A DNA stretch of 64,000 bases, taken from assembly GCF_030295955.1 (NCBI RefSeq), contig NZ_AP027363.1:310001-374000 (forward strand). Reading direction: 5' to 3'. The DNA is from Thalassotalea agarivorans. Lineage in GTDB: Bacteria; Pseudomonadota; Gammaproteobacteria; Enterobacterales; Alteromonadaceae. Shown here one piece after another: positions 1 through 9,126 of the stretch. A program made the position numbers and the translations under genes. The notes beneath the pieces were generated by a model. The model did not search any database. It was given only the letters and a program-made list of their open reading frames with translations, and had not been told where the DNA came from. The first letter of the stretch is position 1. The number at the start of each line of letters is the position of its first letter.

Positions 1-827
1 ATCTAATATTAGATATCTTGTTTGTTGTGGTGTTTGATTGGCAGGTAAAAGGTGTAGCTTGGGCAACATTGATCGCTGAATATTCGGGGTTCTTAGTCGC
101 TGCGATTTATATTTTTAGACTTAAACGCACTCAAAATACCGAAGTATCGCTGTCGCTATTTAAGAAAGTCGCTGAGCTTAAATCGCTGACCACGTATTTT
201 AAATTAAACGGCGACATTTTAGTGCGTACGATTTGCCTGCAAATAAGCTTTTACTTTATTACTTTTCAAGGGGCCAGATTAGGTGATGTAGTGGTCGCTA
301 CCAACGCCATATTAATGAACTTCATATTACTCATCTCATTTGGGTTAGATGGCATCGCCAATGCGGCAGAAGCGATGGCGGGTAAAGCCTATGGAGAGTC
401 TGCGAAAGCCAAATTAAAACAAGTTGTTACAACATCTTTGTGGTGGACGGGTATGCTAGCTATAGTGTATTCGTTAATGTTTGTTTTTGCAGGGGAAGCC
501 ATTGTTGGCTTGTTGTCGGATATCGATAGCATCATCGCATATGCAGACGATTACTTGTGGTGGATGGTGATCATACCACTATTTGCTTGTTGGTGTTTCC
601 TATTTGATGGAATATATATAGGGTTGATGCAAGTTAAAGTGATGAGAAACACTATGGCGTTAGCCACTTTTGCGGTGTTTTTCCCTGCTTGGTACTTAAC
701 TTCATCATGGGGAAATCATGCATTGTGGTTCGCTATGTCGATGTTTATGCTGTCTCGTAGCGTATTTTTATGGTGGCATTACCGATTTAAACTGTTTGAA
801 CAACTATCTTTTAAGGCCGAAACATGA
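1..827 (+). CDS. dinF: DinF-type MATE family efflux transporter (5' end outside window)
   Basis: This is the C-terminal part of a multidrug and toxin extrusion (MATE) inner-membrane antiporter. The reading frame is open from the first bases of the window, so the start lies upstream. The visible ~275 residues contain several hydrophobic membrane segments. They keep DinF-type landmarks: a GVAWATLIAEY segment near the start, LNGDILVRT followed by GARLGD, and GNHALWF near the end. MATE proteins exchange Na+ or H+ for organic cations; the substrate here is unknown. The stop codon overlaps the start of the downstream acetyltransferase gene by 4 bases (ATGA), so the two are probably translationally coupled. 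Family assignment is strong; assignment to DinF within MATE rests on remembered E. coli sequence. Confidence 0.88.
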   Translation, partial: LILDILFVVVFDWQVKGVAWATLIAEYSGFLVAAIYIFRLKRTQNTEVSLSLFKKVAELKSLTTYFKLNGDILVRTICLQISFYFITFQGARLGDVVVATNAILMNFILLISFGLDGIANAAEAMAGKAYGESAKAKLKQVVTTSLWWTGMLAIVYSLMFVFAGEAIVGLLSDIDSIIAYADDYLWWMVIIPLFACWCFLFDGIYIGLMQVKVMRNTMALATFAVFFPAWYLTSSWGNHALWFAMSMFMLSRSVFLWWHYRFKLFEQLSFKAET

Positions 828-1246
828 ATGTTCAATTAGCAGACGAAACTACGTCTTTAGTACAAATAGCGCAGGTATTACATGAATTGCGCCCCCAATT
901 TTCAGCAGAGAATATCCAAAGCCAAATCAAAGAACAAATGGCCGATGGTTATCAAATTGCCTATGTAGAAGAGGCCGGGGAAGTCCTTTCGGTAGCAGGT
1001 TTTGTATTTGGCAAAAAGCTTGCCTGGGGTAAGCACATATACGTCGATGACTTTGTTACCACACAAGATCAACAATCAATGGGGGCAGGTAAGTACTTGC
1101 TTGATTGGTTAAAACAGCATGCAAGAGATCACGGCTGTCAGCAATTGCATTTAGACTCAGGCGTACAACGATATATGGCGCACAAATTCTATTTACGAGA
1201 AGGATTTATTATTGCTAGCCATCACTTCTCGGTATCACCTTTATAG
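824..1246 (+). CDS. GNAT family N-acetyltransferase
   Basis: A 140-residue protein with the layout of a single GNAT fold. The acetyl-CoA binding region is around residues 84-105 (DQQSMGAGKYLLDWLKQHA, a degenerate Q-x-x-G-x-G/A motif), and a C-terminal segment HKFYLREGF is typical of GNAT motif B. The start codon lies inside the end of the MATE gene (ATGA overlap), which suggests one transcript. A strong terminator follows. The substrate cannot be told from sequence. Acetylation of a small molecule handled by the transporter is possible but is only inference from linkage. Confidence 0.82.
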   Translation: MNVQLADETTSLVQIAQVLHELRPQFSAENIQSQIKEQMADGYQIAYVEEAGEVLSVAGFVFGKKLAWGKHIYVDDFVTTQDQQSMGAGKYLLDWLKQHARDHGCQQLHLDSGVQRYMAHKFYLREGFIIASHHFSVSPL

Positions 1247-1288
1247 AATGCTGCGTGCTGCGGGATGTTAGCCGCGAGTAAAACGAAA

Positions 1289-1320
1289 AACGCCAGTTGA
1301 AAGCTCAACTGGCGTTTTTT
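1289..1320 (+). terminator. Rho-independent terminator after dinF-GNAT
   Basis: A perfect 12-bp stem (1289-1300 with 1305-1316) has a 4-base loop and runs into a T tract. A-rich bases on the left side mean it could also serve nfuA on the other strand. Confidence 0.85.
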
Positions 1321-1330
1321 ATTCTGTTAG

Positions 1331-1379
1331 GAAGCCCGAAGCCCGAAGCCCGAAGCCCGAAGCCCGAAGCCCGAAGCCC
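1331..1379. repeat. Seven tandem copies of the 7-mer GAAGCCC
   Basis: Seven exact head-to-tail copies of GAAGCCC fill the space between the terminator and the stop codon of nfuA, which begins four bases later. Seven-base units read in all three frames without a stop, so the array could extend a protein if the nfuA stop were lost. It looks like a slippage-prone simple repeat. No gene is seen inside it. Confidence 0.95.
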
Positions 1380-1382
1380 GAA

Positions 1383-1961
1383 CTAGTAGTACGAATGTTC
1401 ACCGCGTTGGTGTTCGGTCATGTCACGCACACCTTTAATTTCATCGCCCATCTGAGCGATAAGTTGTGACTCAATGCCGTCTTTTACTGTGACATCGATT
1501 TGGCTACAGCCATTACAGCCACCACCAAATTGTAGCACCGCATAACCGTCTTCTGTGATTTCCATTAGCGTACATTCACCACCATGGCCGGCTAGCTGAG
1601 GATTAACTTCTGCTTGAATAAAGTAGTTAACGCGATCAAACAAAGGTGCATCATTAGCAACTTTTCTTAGTTTTGCATTAGGTGCTTTTAACGTTAATTG
1701 TGAACCCATTTGGTCAGTAACAAAGTCAATTTCCGCTTCTTCTAAGAAAGGTTTGCTTTCTTTGTCTACGTAAGCAGAAAAACCTTCATAAGGAAATTCA
1801 GTATCTTCAGGTTCAATAGCATCAGCAGGGCAATATGAAACGCCGCACTCTGCAGAGGCGGTACCTGGATTTACAACAAAAATACGAATGTTAGTGCCGT
1901 CTGCTTGTTGCTCTAAAAGTTTGGCAAAGTGAGCTTGTGCTGATTCAGAAATATTGATCAT
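1383..1961 (-). CDS. nfuA: Fe/S biogenesis protein NfuA
   Basis: NfuA is a cytoplasmic carrier that accepts a 4Fe-4S cluster and delivers it to apo-proteins, mainly under oxidative or iron stress. The protein is 192 residues, matching the E. coli protein (191). The N-terminal degenerate A-type scaffold domain spans roughly residues 1-95. The C-terminal Nfu domain carries the cluster-binding CxxC (C149-N-G-C152) in the [12 protein letters not shown] segment. It is a single gene on the minus strand, divergent from the M14 peptidase. In E. coli nfuA is next to gntX, a ComF homologue, and bioH; here comF and bioH follow just beyond the peptidase, so part of that synteny remains. Confidence 0.96.
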   Translation of the reverse strand: MINISESAQAHFAKLLEQQADGTNIRIFVVNPGTASAECGVSYCPADAIEPEDTEFPYEGFSAYVDKESKPFLEEAEIDFVTDQMGSQLTLKAPNAKLRKVANDAPLFDRVNYFIQAEVNPQLAGHGGECTLMEITEDGYAVLQFGGGCNGCSQIDVTVKDGIESQLIAQMGDEIKGVRDMTEHQRGEHSYY

Positions 1962-2105
1962 TAGAATTACCTTACTGCTTTCGCAAAAATACTTGAGTGT
2001 TTTACTCAGGTATGTATTTTACATTGCTTTGAAAAATAGTGCTAGGGGCTGTTATCATTAGCCTCTACTATTTGGGGATAAAAAAAGAACTTTCAAGGGT
2101 TTTTG

Positions 2106-4646
2106 ATGAATTTGAAACAAACAATCGTAACGCTTTGTTGTGCGTTGTTAGTCACGATAACACATGCTAAAACGGCGCCAGAGTTTATAGGGGCTAATCA
2201 TAGCTACAATACAGACATTCCACTGCCCGCGGCTAGCTTAGGTTTTGAATTAGGTGAGCGCCATATTCGCCATGATCAACTGGTGGCATACATGGAAGCT
2301 GTGGCAAACGTTTCAGATCGCGTTAAGCTAACAGACATGGGCCGAACCACAGAGTTCCGCAAGCAATTATTGTTAACCATTTCATCACCTGAAAACTTAG
2401 CCAATTTACCAGCATTATTAAACGAGCGTAAAGATTACCAAGCGCCTTTGAAAGATAACAAATTGATCGTCTGGTTAGGCTATAGCGTGCATGGCGATGA
2501 AATTAGTGGTGCTAATGCGTCGCTAGCCGTGGTCTATCATTTCGCCGCGAGCCAAGATAAATCAGTCGATGAACTTTTAAAAGACACCATTATTGTTGTT
2601 GAGCCAAGCATAAACCCCGACGGTATGGATAGATTTGTCAATTGGGTCTACACCCACGGCGGCATTACCCCAAATGATGACGCTAATCATATTGAACATC
2701 ATCAAGGTTGGCGCACAGGCCGAACCAACCACTTTGGTTTTGATTTGAATCGAGATTGGTTGTTACTCGCTCACCAGGAAACGCGCAATCGTTTAAAGTA
2801 TTTCCATCAATATCGCCCACATGTGTTGGGGGATTTTCATGAAATGGGCGCTAATTCGAGCTACTTTTTTCAGCCGGGTATTCCTAGCCGAACCAATCCA
2901 TTAACTTCGAAAGAAAACATTGCACTGACTAATGAACTAGCCAAGTTTCATGCCGGCGCATTAGATCAAGAAAAAAGGCTGTATTACAGCAAAGAAAATT
3001 TTGACGATTTTTACTATGGTAAAGGCTCAACTTACCCAGATATTAACGGCAGCGTTGGTATCTTGTTTGAGCAAGCAAGCAGTCGTGGTATGCAACAGCA
3101 AACGGTCAATGGCTTGCTTACCTTTGAATACAGCATCCACAATCAAGTGTTAACGTCGTTGTCTACTGTCGAAGGTGCATGGAAGAACCAGCAACGATTG
3201 AAAACGTTTCAGCGTGAATTCTACAACGGCGCAAAAGACAGAGCTGATGATGAGAAGTTTGACGGCTACATTGTTGGCAGCAAAGACACACATCGAATGA
3301 CGTTGTTTTTAGATAAACTAAAACAGCATCAGATCAATGCATATCAAGTGACTAAAAGCATCACAGTTAACAAGAAAACGTATCGTTCGGACGAGGCATA
3401 TTATATCCCGCTAGCGCAAGCGCAATACGGATTGATTAAAGCACTTTTTACGACCCAAAAAAGCTTCCAAGACAATACCTTTTATGACGTCTCAGGGTGG
3501 ACTTTACCGCTTGCTATGGACATCCCATTTGCACAAGTAAAAAGTAGCCGCAGCGTAAAAACAGCGCAACAAGCATGGCAAAAAGCAAGTGACCTAACCC
3601 AAGATGTAGCGGCAGATGGTTATGCTTACATCTTTAACTGGCATTATTACAATTCTCCTGCGTTGCTCAATGATTTGCTAGCTAGTGGTATTTCAGCAAA
3701 AGTGGCTACTAAGTCGTTTGGCGCGGAAATAGACGGCAAAAAGCGTGTTTTTCCTGTGGGCACTGTCATGATTCCTGACGCCCTTCAGCAAAACACAGAT
3801 TGGCAACAGCAGTTAATCGTTACGGCGAAACGCCATAAAGTTCCATTACAAGCATTAACGACCGGCTTTTCAACTTCAGGTATTGATTTAGGTAGCGGTT
3901 CTTTCCGCTTACTTAAGCAACCGAAAGTACTATTAGTGGGAGGTAAAGGCACATCGCAATACGAAGCTGCTGAAGTGCTTTACACGCTAGATCAGGAATG
4001 GAAAATTCCTGTCACTGTGGTTGAAAAACAGCGACTGCATCGTATAGACCTTGCTGACTATAGCCATGTTTTCATGGTGGATGGTGTTTATAGTGATGTC
4101 ACCGCATCTTTAAGTAAAAAACTTGATGCGTGGGTTAAACAAGGTGGCGTTATATATGGTCAGAAACGTGCAGCACAATGGTTAGCGACAAAGGGCATGC
4201 TAGATATCGACTTTGTCTCTAAAAAGCAGATTGAAAGTGTTTTTGATACAGGCGATTTAAGCTATCAAGACAAAGAATCGCTAGCGGCGAGAAAACGCAT
4301 TGCTGGTGCAATTTTTGAATCAACCATCGACCTATCTCATCCATTGGCATATGGCTTTGGTGATGCACAGTTACCGCTATTTAGAAACAGCACTTTGATA
4401 ATGGAATTACCTATTAAGCCATTTAGAACGGTTGCAAAATATACAGAGTCGCCGTTAATGAGTGGCTACACCGACGAATTGCTAGTTGACCAAGTAGCAA
4501 ACAATGCCGCTATTGTTGCGCATAACCATGGTAAAGGTAGAGTGGTTGCAACGGCGGATGTTCTGGCGTTTCGCGGTTACTGGCAAGGCAGTGCAAAACT
4601 ATTGGCTAACATTTTGTTCTTCGGCCACGCCTTCAGCGCGAACTAA
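2106..4646 (+). CDS. Secreted M14 family zinc carboxypeptidase-like metallopeptidase
   Basis: This is an 846-residue exported peptidase. I place the start at ATG 2106 rather than the TTG directly before it, because ATG begins a clear signal peptide (charged MNLK, hydrophobic core, cleavage near THA-K). The M14 domain shows the zinc ligands H129 and E132 in SVHGDEISG, the third ligand H245 in DFHEMG, and a candidate catalytic Glu at residue 322 in GILFEQ. About 500 further residues follow, including a region with the look of a class I glutamine amidotransferase-like or Rossmann fold (residues ~620-720) that I cannot assign firmly. A role in peptide scavenging in the periplasm or outside the cell is inferred. 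It ends 7 bp from the convergent comF stop. Confidence 0.9.
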   Translation: MNLKQTIVTLCCALLVTITHAKTAPEFIGANHSYNTDIPLPAASLGFELGERHIRHDQLVAYMEAVANVSDRVKLTDMGRTTEFRKQLLLTISSPENLANLPALLNERKDYQAPLKDNKLIVWLGYSVHGDEISGANASLAVVYHFAASQDKSVDELLKDTIIVVEPSINPDGMDRFVNWVYTHGGITPNDDANHIEHHQGWRTGRTNHFGFDLNRDWLLLAHQETRNRLKYFHQYRPHVLGDFHEMGANSSYFFQPGIPSRTNPLTSKENIALTNELAKFHAGALDQEKRLYYSKENFDDFYYGKGSTYPDINGSVGILFEQASSRGMQQQTVNGLLTFEYSIHNQVLTSLSTVEGAWKNQQRLKTFQREFYNGAKDRADDEKFDGYIVGSKDTHRMTLFLDKLKQHQINAYQVTKSITVNKKTYRSDEAYYIPLAQAQYGLIKALFTTQKSFQDNTFYDVSGWTLPLAMDIPFAQVKSSRSVKTAQQAWQKASDLTQDVAADGYAYIFNWHYYNSPALLNDLLASGISAKVATKSFGAEIDGKKRVFPVGTVMIPDALQQNTDWQQQLIVTAKRHKVPLQALTTGFSTSGIDLGSGSFRLLKQPKVLLVGGKGTSQYEAAEVLYTLDQEWKIPVTVVEKQRLHRIDLADYSHVFMVDGVYSDVTASLSKKLDAWVKQGGVIYGQKRAAQWLATKGMLDIDFVSKKQIESVFDTGDLSYQDKESLAARKRIAGAIFESTIDLSHPLAYGFGDAQLPLFRNSTLIMELPIKPFRTVAKYTESPLMSGYTDELLVDQVANNAAIVAHNHGKGRVVATADVLAFRGYWQGSAKLLANILFFGHAFSAN

Positions 4647-4653
4647 AAAGTGA

Positions 4654-5454
4654 TTAAGCACCCTGAGTCGATACTTGGGGTGCAATGGGTAGTTTTCCTG
4701 TTATTGCTATAGCGGCGGTGACGACAATAATGTCCTTCGCCCCTGCACGCTTGAGCAATTGCGCTAGTGTGTCAACGGTAGTGCCTGTGGTGAGCACATC
4801 ATCGACTAAAATAATCTTCATCGGTATGTTGTTATGACGGGCTAAGGCAAATGCTTGTTTGAGGTTGCGCCGCCGCTCTACACCACTTTTCCCAACCTGT
4901 TGTTCCGTTGCTTTTACGCGATAGCACAGCGCGTTGTTTAGCGGCAGGTCAAGCTTGTTCGCTAGATGTTTTGCCAACTCGCTGGCTTGGTTATAGCCGC
5001 GCGTACTCCAGCGATGCATATTGAGAGGCACTGATGTTACAACATAACCTTGCAACATATCTGGTGGAATAGCCGCCATACAATGGCGCGCCATCATATT
5101 ACCTAGTATTGCAGCAAGTGCAGGTGAGCGTTGGTACTTTAATGCATGAAGCAGTGTTTTAGTGGGCTGTTGGTAAGGCGATAACGCAATTAACTTATTA
5201 AAGTGTTTATGGCTCACCTTTTGTTGAACATTGGGCCAATGTAATAAATCTTGATGGCACAGAGACAAATTAATACGCGGTATTTGCGAATAACAGGTTT
5301 TACACAAGCACATCGGTTGATGGCTATTTTGTTTGCAAAGCATGCATTGGCCAACGAGCGTTTTTAAACGTCTTATCCAGCGCAGCAACAAAGCATTGAG
5401 ATAACGGTGATGAGTTAGCATAATCCTTATTTGTACTTGCGAGCTTGCATACAT
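4654..5454 (-). CDS. comF: ComF family phosphoribosyltransferase-like protein (GntX type)
   Basis: A 266-residue ComF/GntX protein. The N-terminus has a zinc-finger-like Cys cluster (C37, C40, C49/C51, C54). The C-terminal half is a PRTase fold with RGYNQA (152-157) and the PRPP-binding loop IILVDDVLTTGTT (~214-226). In competent bacteria ComF helps import or process transforming single-stranded DNA; E. coli GntX has been linked to use of DNA as a nutrient. The start could also be Met12. The divergent bioH gene begins 42 bp away, so the two share a short promoter region, the same comF/gntX-bioH arrangement seen in E. coli. Confidence 0.9.
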   Translation of the reverse strand: MYASSQVQIRIMLTHHRYLNALLLRWIRRLKTLVGQCMLCKQNSHQPMCLCKTCYSQIPRINLSLCHQDLLHWPNVQQKVSHKHFNKLIALSPYQQPTKTLLHALKYQRSPALAAILGNMMARHCMAAIPPDMLQGYVVTSVPLNMHRWSTRGYNQASELAKHLANKLDLPLNNALCYRVKATEQQVGKSGVERRRNLKQAFALARHNNIPMKIILVDDVLTTGTTVDTLAQLLKRAGAKDIIVVTAAIAITGKLPIAPQVSTQGA

Positions 5455-5496
5455 ACTCGTAAGATACGCGCATTCGATCCTTGAATAAGAATAAGC

Positions 5497-6264
5497 ATGG
5501 CAAATAAATTAAGTCTGTCCAGTTTTGGAGAAGGGCAACCGATAGTATTTATCCACGGTTGGGGATTAAACTCGGGCGTTTGGTTACCTATAGCGCAGGA
5601 GCTACAAAGTGACTTTCAGGTAATCACCATAGACTTGCCAGGCTTTGGCCAAAACCTATCTACAATACCTGCTCAGTATTCTCTGACGAATGTCGCAGAG
5701 ATGATCGCTGATGCTATTCCAGACAATGCTATTTTGGTGGGTTGGTCATTGGGCGGGCTCGTGGCGACTCAGATAGCACTCGATTTTCCAAATAAGGTGA
5801 AAAAGCTTGTCACTGTTGCAAGTACACCATGTTTTGTTGAGAAGGAAGCTTGGCCGGGTATCAAGCCACATTTGTTGCAAGGTTTTCATAGCCAGTTGTC
5901 TGATGATATCGAAAAAACCTTATCGAACTTTCTAAAGATTCAAGCGATGGGTAGCCCGCAGGTGAGACAAGATATCAAACAAATTAAACAGCTTGTGATG
6001 GATTTACCTATTCCTCAAAAGAGCACATTGGATGATTCTCTTTCACTGTTAGATACAGTAGATTTAAGACAAACCTTAGTAAATGTGCAGCAGCCATTTT
6101 TGCGCCTTTACGGCAAGTTAGACAGCCTAGTGCCTAAAAAAGCAATTGCATTGATCAATGAACTGTCGCCAAAAAGCGATCATATTGTGTTTGATAAAGC
6201 CTCGCATGCGCCGTTTATTTCGCATCCAGAAACGTTTGTGGAAACCCTGAAAAACTGGATTTAG
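5497..6264 (+). CDS. bioH: Pimeloyl-ACP methyl ester carboxylesterase BioH
   Basis: BioH hydrolyses the methyl ester of pimeloyl-ACP, which ends chain elongation and commits the intermediate to biotin synthesis. The protein is 255 residues (E. coli 256) with an alpha/beta-hydrolase fold. Visible features are the oxyanion loop HGWG near residue 20, the nucleophile elbow GWSLGG with S84, the acid D209 in KLDSLVP and the catalytic H237 in SHAPF. It stands apart from other bio genes, as in E. coli, and diverges from comF. A terminator follows. Confidence 0.95.
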   Translation: MANKLSLSSFGEGQPIVFIHGWGLNSGVWLPIAQELQSDFQVITIDLPGFGQNLSTIPAQYSLTNVAEMIADAIPDNAILVGWSLGGLVATQIALDFPNKVKKLVTVASTPCFVEKEAWPGIKPHLLQGFHSQLSDDIEKTLSNFLKIQAMGSPQVRQDIKQIKQLVMDLPIPQKSTLDDSLSLLDTVDLRQTLVNVQQPFLRLYGKLDSLVPKKAIALINELSPKSDHIVFDKASHAPFISHPETFVETLKNWI

Positions 6265-6285
6265 GGGTACGTTGGTTGGCAGGTA

Positions 6286-6316
6286 TAAAAAGGGCAGCTA
6301 AGCTACCCTTTTTATT
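6286..6316 (+). terminator. Rho-independent terminator after bioH
   Basis: AAAAAGGG and CCCTTTTT arms enclose an inner AGC/GCT pairing with one mismatch, followed by T residues. It sits just after the bioH stop. Confidence 0.75.
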
Positions 6317-6408
6317 AATTCTGAAATGTCACGAAACACCCCTGGACTATCACTTCTTTAGGAGTGATACTCTCTAAAAGAAAGTCGTACAAACAGCAAG
6401 ATTAAGCA

Positions 6409-7050
6409 TTAGATCCCGTAATCTTCGCGATATTGCTTAATCGCCGCGAGGCTTTCTGTCATGTCACCTTTTTCTTCAAGGTAGGTAATTAAATCACCTA
6501 ATGTCACAATCGAAATGACTTTTGTGCCAAAGTCGCGTTCAACTTCTTGAATAGCCGAAAGTTCACCTTTACCTTTTTCTTGTCTATCAAGGGCAATAAG
6601 CACACCTGAAAGCTCTGCGCCATTTGCTTGGATGATTTCCATCGATTCACGAATAGCGGTACCTGCGGTGATCACGTCATCTACAAGCATTACCTTACCT
6701 TCAAGCGCAGAACCAACAAGATTGCCGCCTTCACCATGGGTTTTTGCTTCTTTGCGATTGAAGCAATAAGGCATGTCCATATCATGATGGTCTGCAAGCG
6801 CAACGGCGGTTGTTGTAGCAATAGGAATACCTTTGTAGGCAGGGCCAAAAAGTAGATCAAAATCGATACCACTGTCAGCTAGTGCTGCTGCATAGTAGCG
6901 GCCCAACTTAGCTAAATCACCACCTGTATTAAACAAACCAGCGTTGAAAAAATATGGGCTAGTACGACCTGACTTTAAGGTAAACTCGCCAAAGCGAAGT
7001 ACATTCTTAGCAAGGGCAAATTCAATAAATTCTTTTTGATAGGCTTTCAT
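6409..7050 (-). CDS. pyrE: Orotate phosphoribosyltransferase
   Basis: PyrE converts orotate and PRPP to OMP in de novo pyrimidine synthesis. The 213-residue length equals that of the E. coli enzyme. The PRPP-binding motif [13 protein letters not shown] lies at about 120-132, and the flexible-loop residues [11 protein letters not shown] at about 99-109. It follows rph with a 15-base gap on the same strand, the conserved rph-pyrE operon; in E. coli pyrE is controlled by UTP-sensitive attenuation between the two genes. I see no clear attenuator hairpin in this very short gap, so control probably acts elsewhere. Confidence 0.97.
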   Translation of the reverse strand: MKAYQKEFIEFALAKNVLRFGEFTLKSGRTSPYFFNAGLFNTGGDLAKLGRYYAAALADSGIDFDLLFGPAYKGIPIATTTAVALADHHDMDMPYCFNRKEAKTHGEGGNLVGSALEGKVMLVDDVITAGTAIRESMEIIQANGAELSGVLIALDRQEKGKGELSAIQEVERDFGTKVISIVTLGDLITYLEEKGDMTESLAAIKQYREDYGI

Positions 7051-7065
7051 TTTTAAACTCTTTAC

Positions 7066-7779
7066 TTAGGCAAGCGCTGCTTTTTGAATGTCGAACAATT
7101 CGTTAATACCTTGCTTAGCAAGTTGCATCATTGCATTCATTTCGTCGAAACTAAACGGCTCTTCTTCAGCTGTGCCTTGCACTTCGATAAGTTTGCCTGT
7201 GTCTGTCATCACAACATTCATGTCTGTTTCAGCAGATGAATCTTCTGCATAGTCTAAATCGGCAACAGGTTCGCCTTTGTATACGCCAACCGAGATAGCA
7301 GCAATCATATGCTTAAGCGGGTTGGTTTTGATTAGCTCTTTTGCACGCATGTAGTTAAGTGCGTCAACAAGAGCAACACAAGCACCAGTGATAGAGGCTG
7401 TTCTTGTGCCACCGTCGGCTTGAATAACATCACAATCAACTGTGATAGTGTTTTCACCTAGCGCTGATAAATCAACGGCAGCACGCAGTGAGCGCGCAAT
7501 AAGGCGAGATATCTCAAGGGTACGGCCACTTTGTTTGCCACTTGCGGCTTCACGGCGCATACGGCTGTGCGTTGAACGCGGTAACATGCCATATTCAGCG
7601 GTTACCCAGCCTTTACCTTGTCCTTTTAAAAAACGTGGTACGCCTTCATCTACAGACGCGGTGCAAATGACTTTTGTATCACCAAATTCAATCAATACTG
7701 AACCTTCAGCATGAGCGGTAAACTGGCGCGTTACCGTTACAGGACGAATTTGCCCTAACGTTCTACCACTTGGACGCAT
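7066..7779 (-). CDS. rph: Ribonuclease PH
   Basis: A phosphate-dependent 3'-5' exoribonuclease that trims tRNA 3' ends. The length of 237 residues is close to that of the full-length enzyme (238). It begins with [15 protein letters not shown], and the conserved [11 protein letters not shown] segment of the active site is present. The frame is intact, unlike the frameshifted rph of E. coli K-12. It is the first gene of an rph-pyrE operon. The upstream neighbour is divergent, so the promoter lies within about 7780-7930. Confidence 0.97.
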   Translation of the reverse strand: MRPSGRTLGQIRPVTVTRQFTAHAEGSVLIEFGDTKVICTASVDEGVPRFLKGQGKGWVTAEYGMLPRSTHSRMRREAASGKQSGRTLEISRLIARSLRAAVDLSALGENTITVDCDVIQADGGTRTASITGACVALVDALNYMRAKELIKTNPLKHMIAAISVGVYKGEPVADLDYAEDSSAETDMNVVMTDTGKLIEVQGTAEEEPFSFDEMNAMMQLAKQGINELFDIQKAALA

Positions 7780-7931
7780 GGTATCCCCTTAACAATAAAA
7801 ATAAATTGCTGCGCATTATAGTCGTTTAGTCGATAAATCGCACTATAGAAAATGTTGCAGTTGTGAAATTATCTGGAGAATCTTTGGGTCATTGTTTACA
7901 GTTGAAGTAATAGTAGAGAAAAAGAGTTGGT

Positions 7932-8438
7932 ATGAAGGCATTTTTGATGAGCATGTTAGTGCTCTTCTCCAGTAACGCATTAGCGGATGAAGTTAGCTTA
8001 GATCATGCACTACCAGAGTACAGCGTGGTTTATGATGATAAGCGCGATCCGTTTAAAGATGCAGTAGCAGCTATTGCACTCGCGCAAGCCACTAATCGTA
8101 ATATATTGATCGAAATAGGCGGCAACTGGTGTACTTGGTGCCACAAAATGGATGCCTTTTTAGAAAAAAATCCTGACATCTACCAGCAGCTACACAATAA
8201 CTTTGTAGTGCTCAAGGTCAATGTGAGCGACAGCAATGAAAACGAAGCCTTTATGCAATCGCTACCGCCGGTACTGGGCTATCCTCATATGTACGTGTCT
8301 AGCGCGTCAGGTAAAATGTTGCTGTCGAAAGATACGGCAGAACTGCAACAAGACGGCGCCTATTCTGCAGTGCAATGGCAACAGTTTTTAACGCAGTGGC
8401 AGGTAAGCGACAAAGCGCAAATAGCAGAGGCGAAATAA
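7932..8438 (+). CDS. Exported thioredoxin-like protein (CTWC motif)
   Basis: A 168-residue protein with an N-terminal signal peptide (cleavage near NALA-DE) and a thioredoxin-fold segment carrying C67-T-W-C70 in IGGNWCTWCHKM, followed by an LKVNVSD strand and a PPVLGYPHMYV segment with the family's cis-Pro region. It resembles the DUF255/thioredoxin_7 group. It is likely a periplasmic thiol-disulfide protein. It is the first of four tightly packed genes; its TAA stop overlaps the ATG of the next gene (TAATG), which suggests it services the Tat subunit or flavoprotein encoded downstream. That partnership is inference from linkage. Confidence 0.82.
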   Translation: MKAFLMSMLVLFSSNALADEVSLDHALPEYSVVYDDKRDPFKDAVAAIALAQATNRNILIEIGGNWCTWCHKMDAFLEKNPDIYQQLHNNFVVLKVNVSDSNENEAFMQSLPPVLGYPHMYVSSASGKMLLSKDTAELQQDGAYSAVQWQQFLTQWQVSDKAQIAEAK

Positions 8439-9124
8439 TGCAAGGATTCTTTGATTCAACTTATAAAACGCCAGCCTGGTATCGCCGAAAAATAGAAAAC
8501 AAGGCGCGACGCAAATTTTTAAAGTCCGCCATGGGGGCGAGTGCATTAACCTTGATGCCAGTACCTTTGTTAGCAAAGGCAAATCAAGCCAATGACCAGC
8601 GCCTTGCTACAGACCCTTGGTTAACCCTCGACAGCACCCTAAACCACCTTTTACCCCAATCAGAGATAGGCCCAAGCGCCAAAGATATCCAAGCAATCCA
8701 ATATTTATTTAATGTCATTGATCAACAACCCATCGATGAAGACGAAAAAGCATTCATCTTTAAAGGTGTTGGATGGCTTAATGGATTTTGCCAAAGCAAA
8801 CTCAATAAAAATTTTGTTGAGTTAGAGCAAGAAAACAAAGAAGCAATGCTGCGCGCAATTAGTGGTTCAACGGCGGGTCGAAATTGGATAAATACATTGA
8901 TTAATTACCTATTTGAAGCAATGCTTTCGCCACCAGCGTATGGCGGTAACCCTAATGGTGTAGGTTGGACATGGTTGCAACATCAAGCTGGCTTTCCTTT
9001 GCCGAAAGAAGGCAGCAGATATTATGAATTGCCAACCTATCAACAGATAAAAATAAGCTTTCAACCTTGGCGTAAAAATGCACTGGCAAAAACGTCTCAT
9101 CCAAACGGCAAAAAGGCGGTATAA
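8438..9124 (+). CDS. Gluconate 2-dehydrogenase subunit 3 family protein, Tat-exported
   Basis: A 228-residue protein. I take ATG 8438, which overlaps the stop of the previous gene, instead of an earlier in-frame codon, because it gives a sensible N-terminus. Residues ~24-50 form a twin-arginine signal (RRKFLKS, hydrophobic stretch, PLLAKA). The rest fits the small gamma subunit of membrane-bound gluconate/2-keto-gluconate dehydrogenases (Gluconate_2-dh3, PF13618). In that family the small subunit carries the Tat signal and takes the folded flavoprotein across the membrane with it. The next gene is such a flavoprotein, which lacks its own signal. Subunit role is well supported; the substrate is not known. 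Confidence 0.85.
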   Translation: MQGFFDSTYKTPAWYRRKIENKARRKFLKSAMGASALTLMPVPLLAKANQANDQRLATDPWLTLDSTLNHLLPQSEIGPSAKDIQAIQYLFNVIDQQPIDEDEKAFIFKGVGWLNGFCQSKLNKNFVELEQENKEAMLRAISGSTAGRNWINTLINYLFEAMLSPPAYGGNPNGVGWTWLQHQAGFPLPKEGSRYYELPTYQQIKISFQPWRKNALAKTSHPNGKKAV

Positions 9125-9126
9125 GC

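Noticed and set aside
1331..1379. Possible CRISPR array
   Set aside because: Seven-base units without spacers; a simple tandem repeat.
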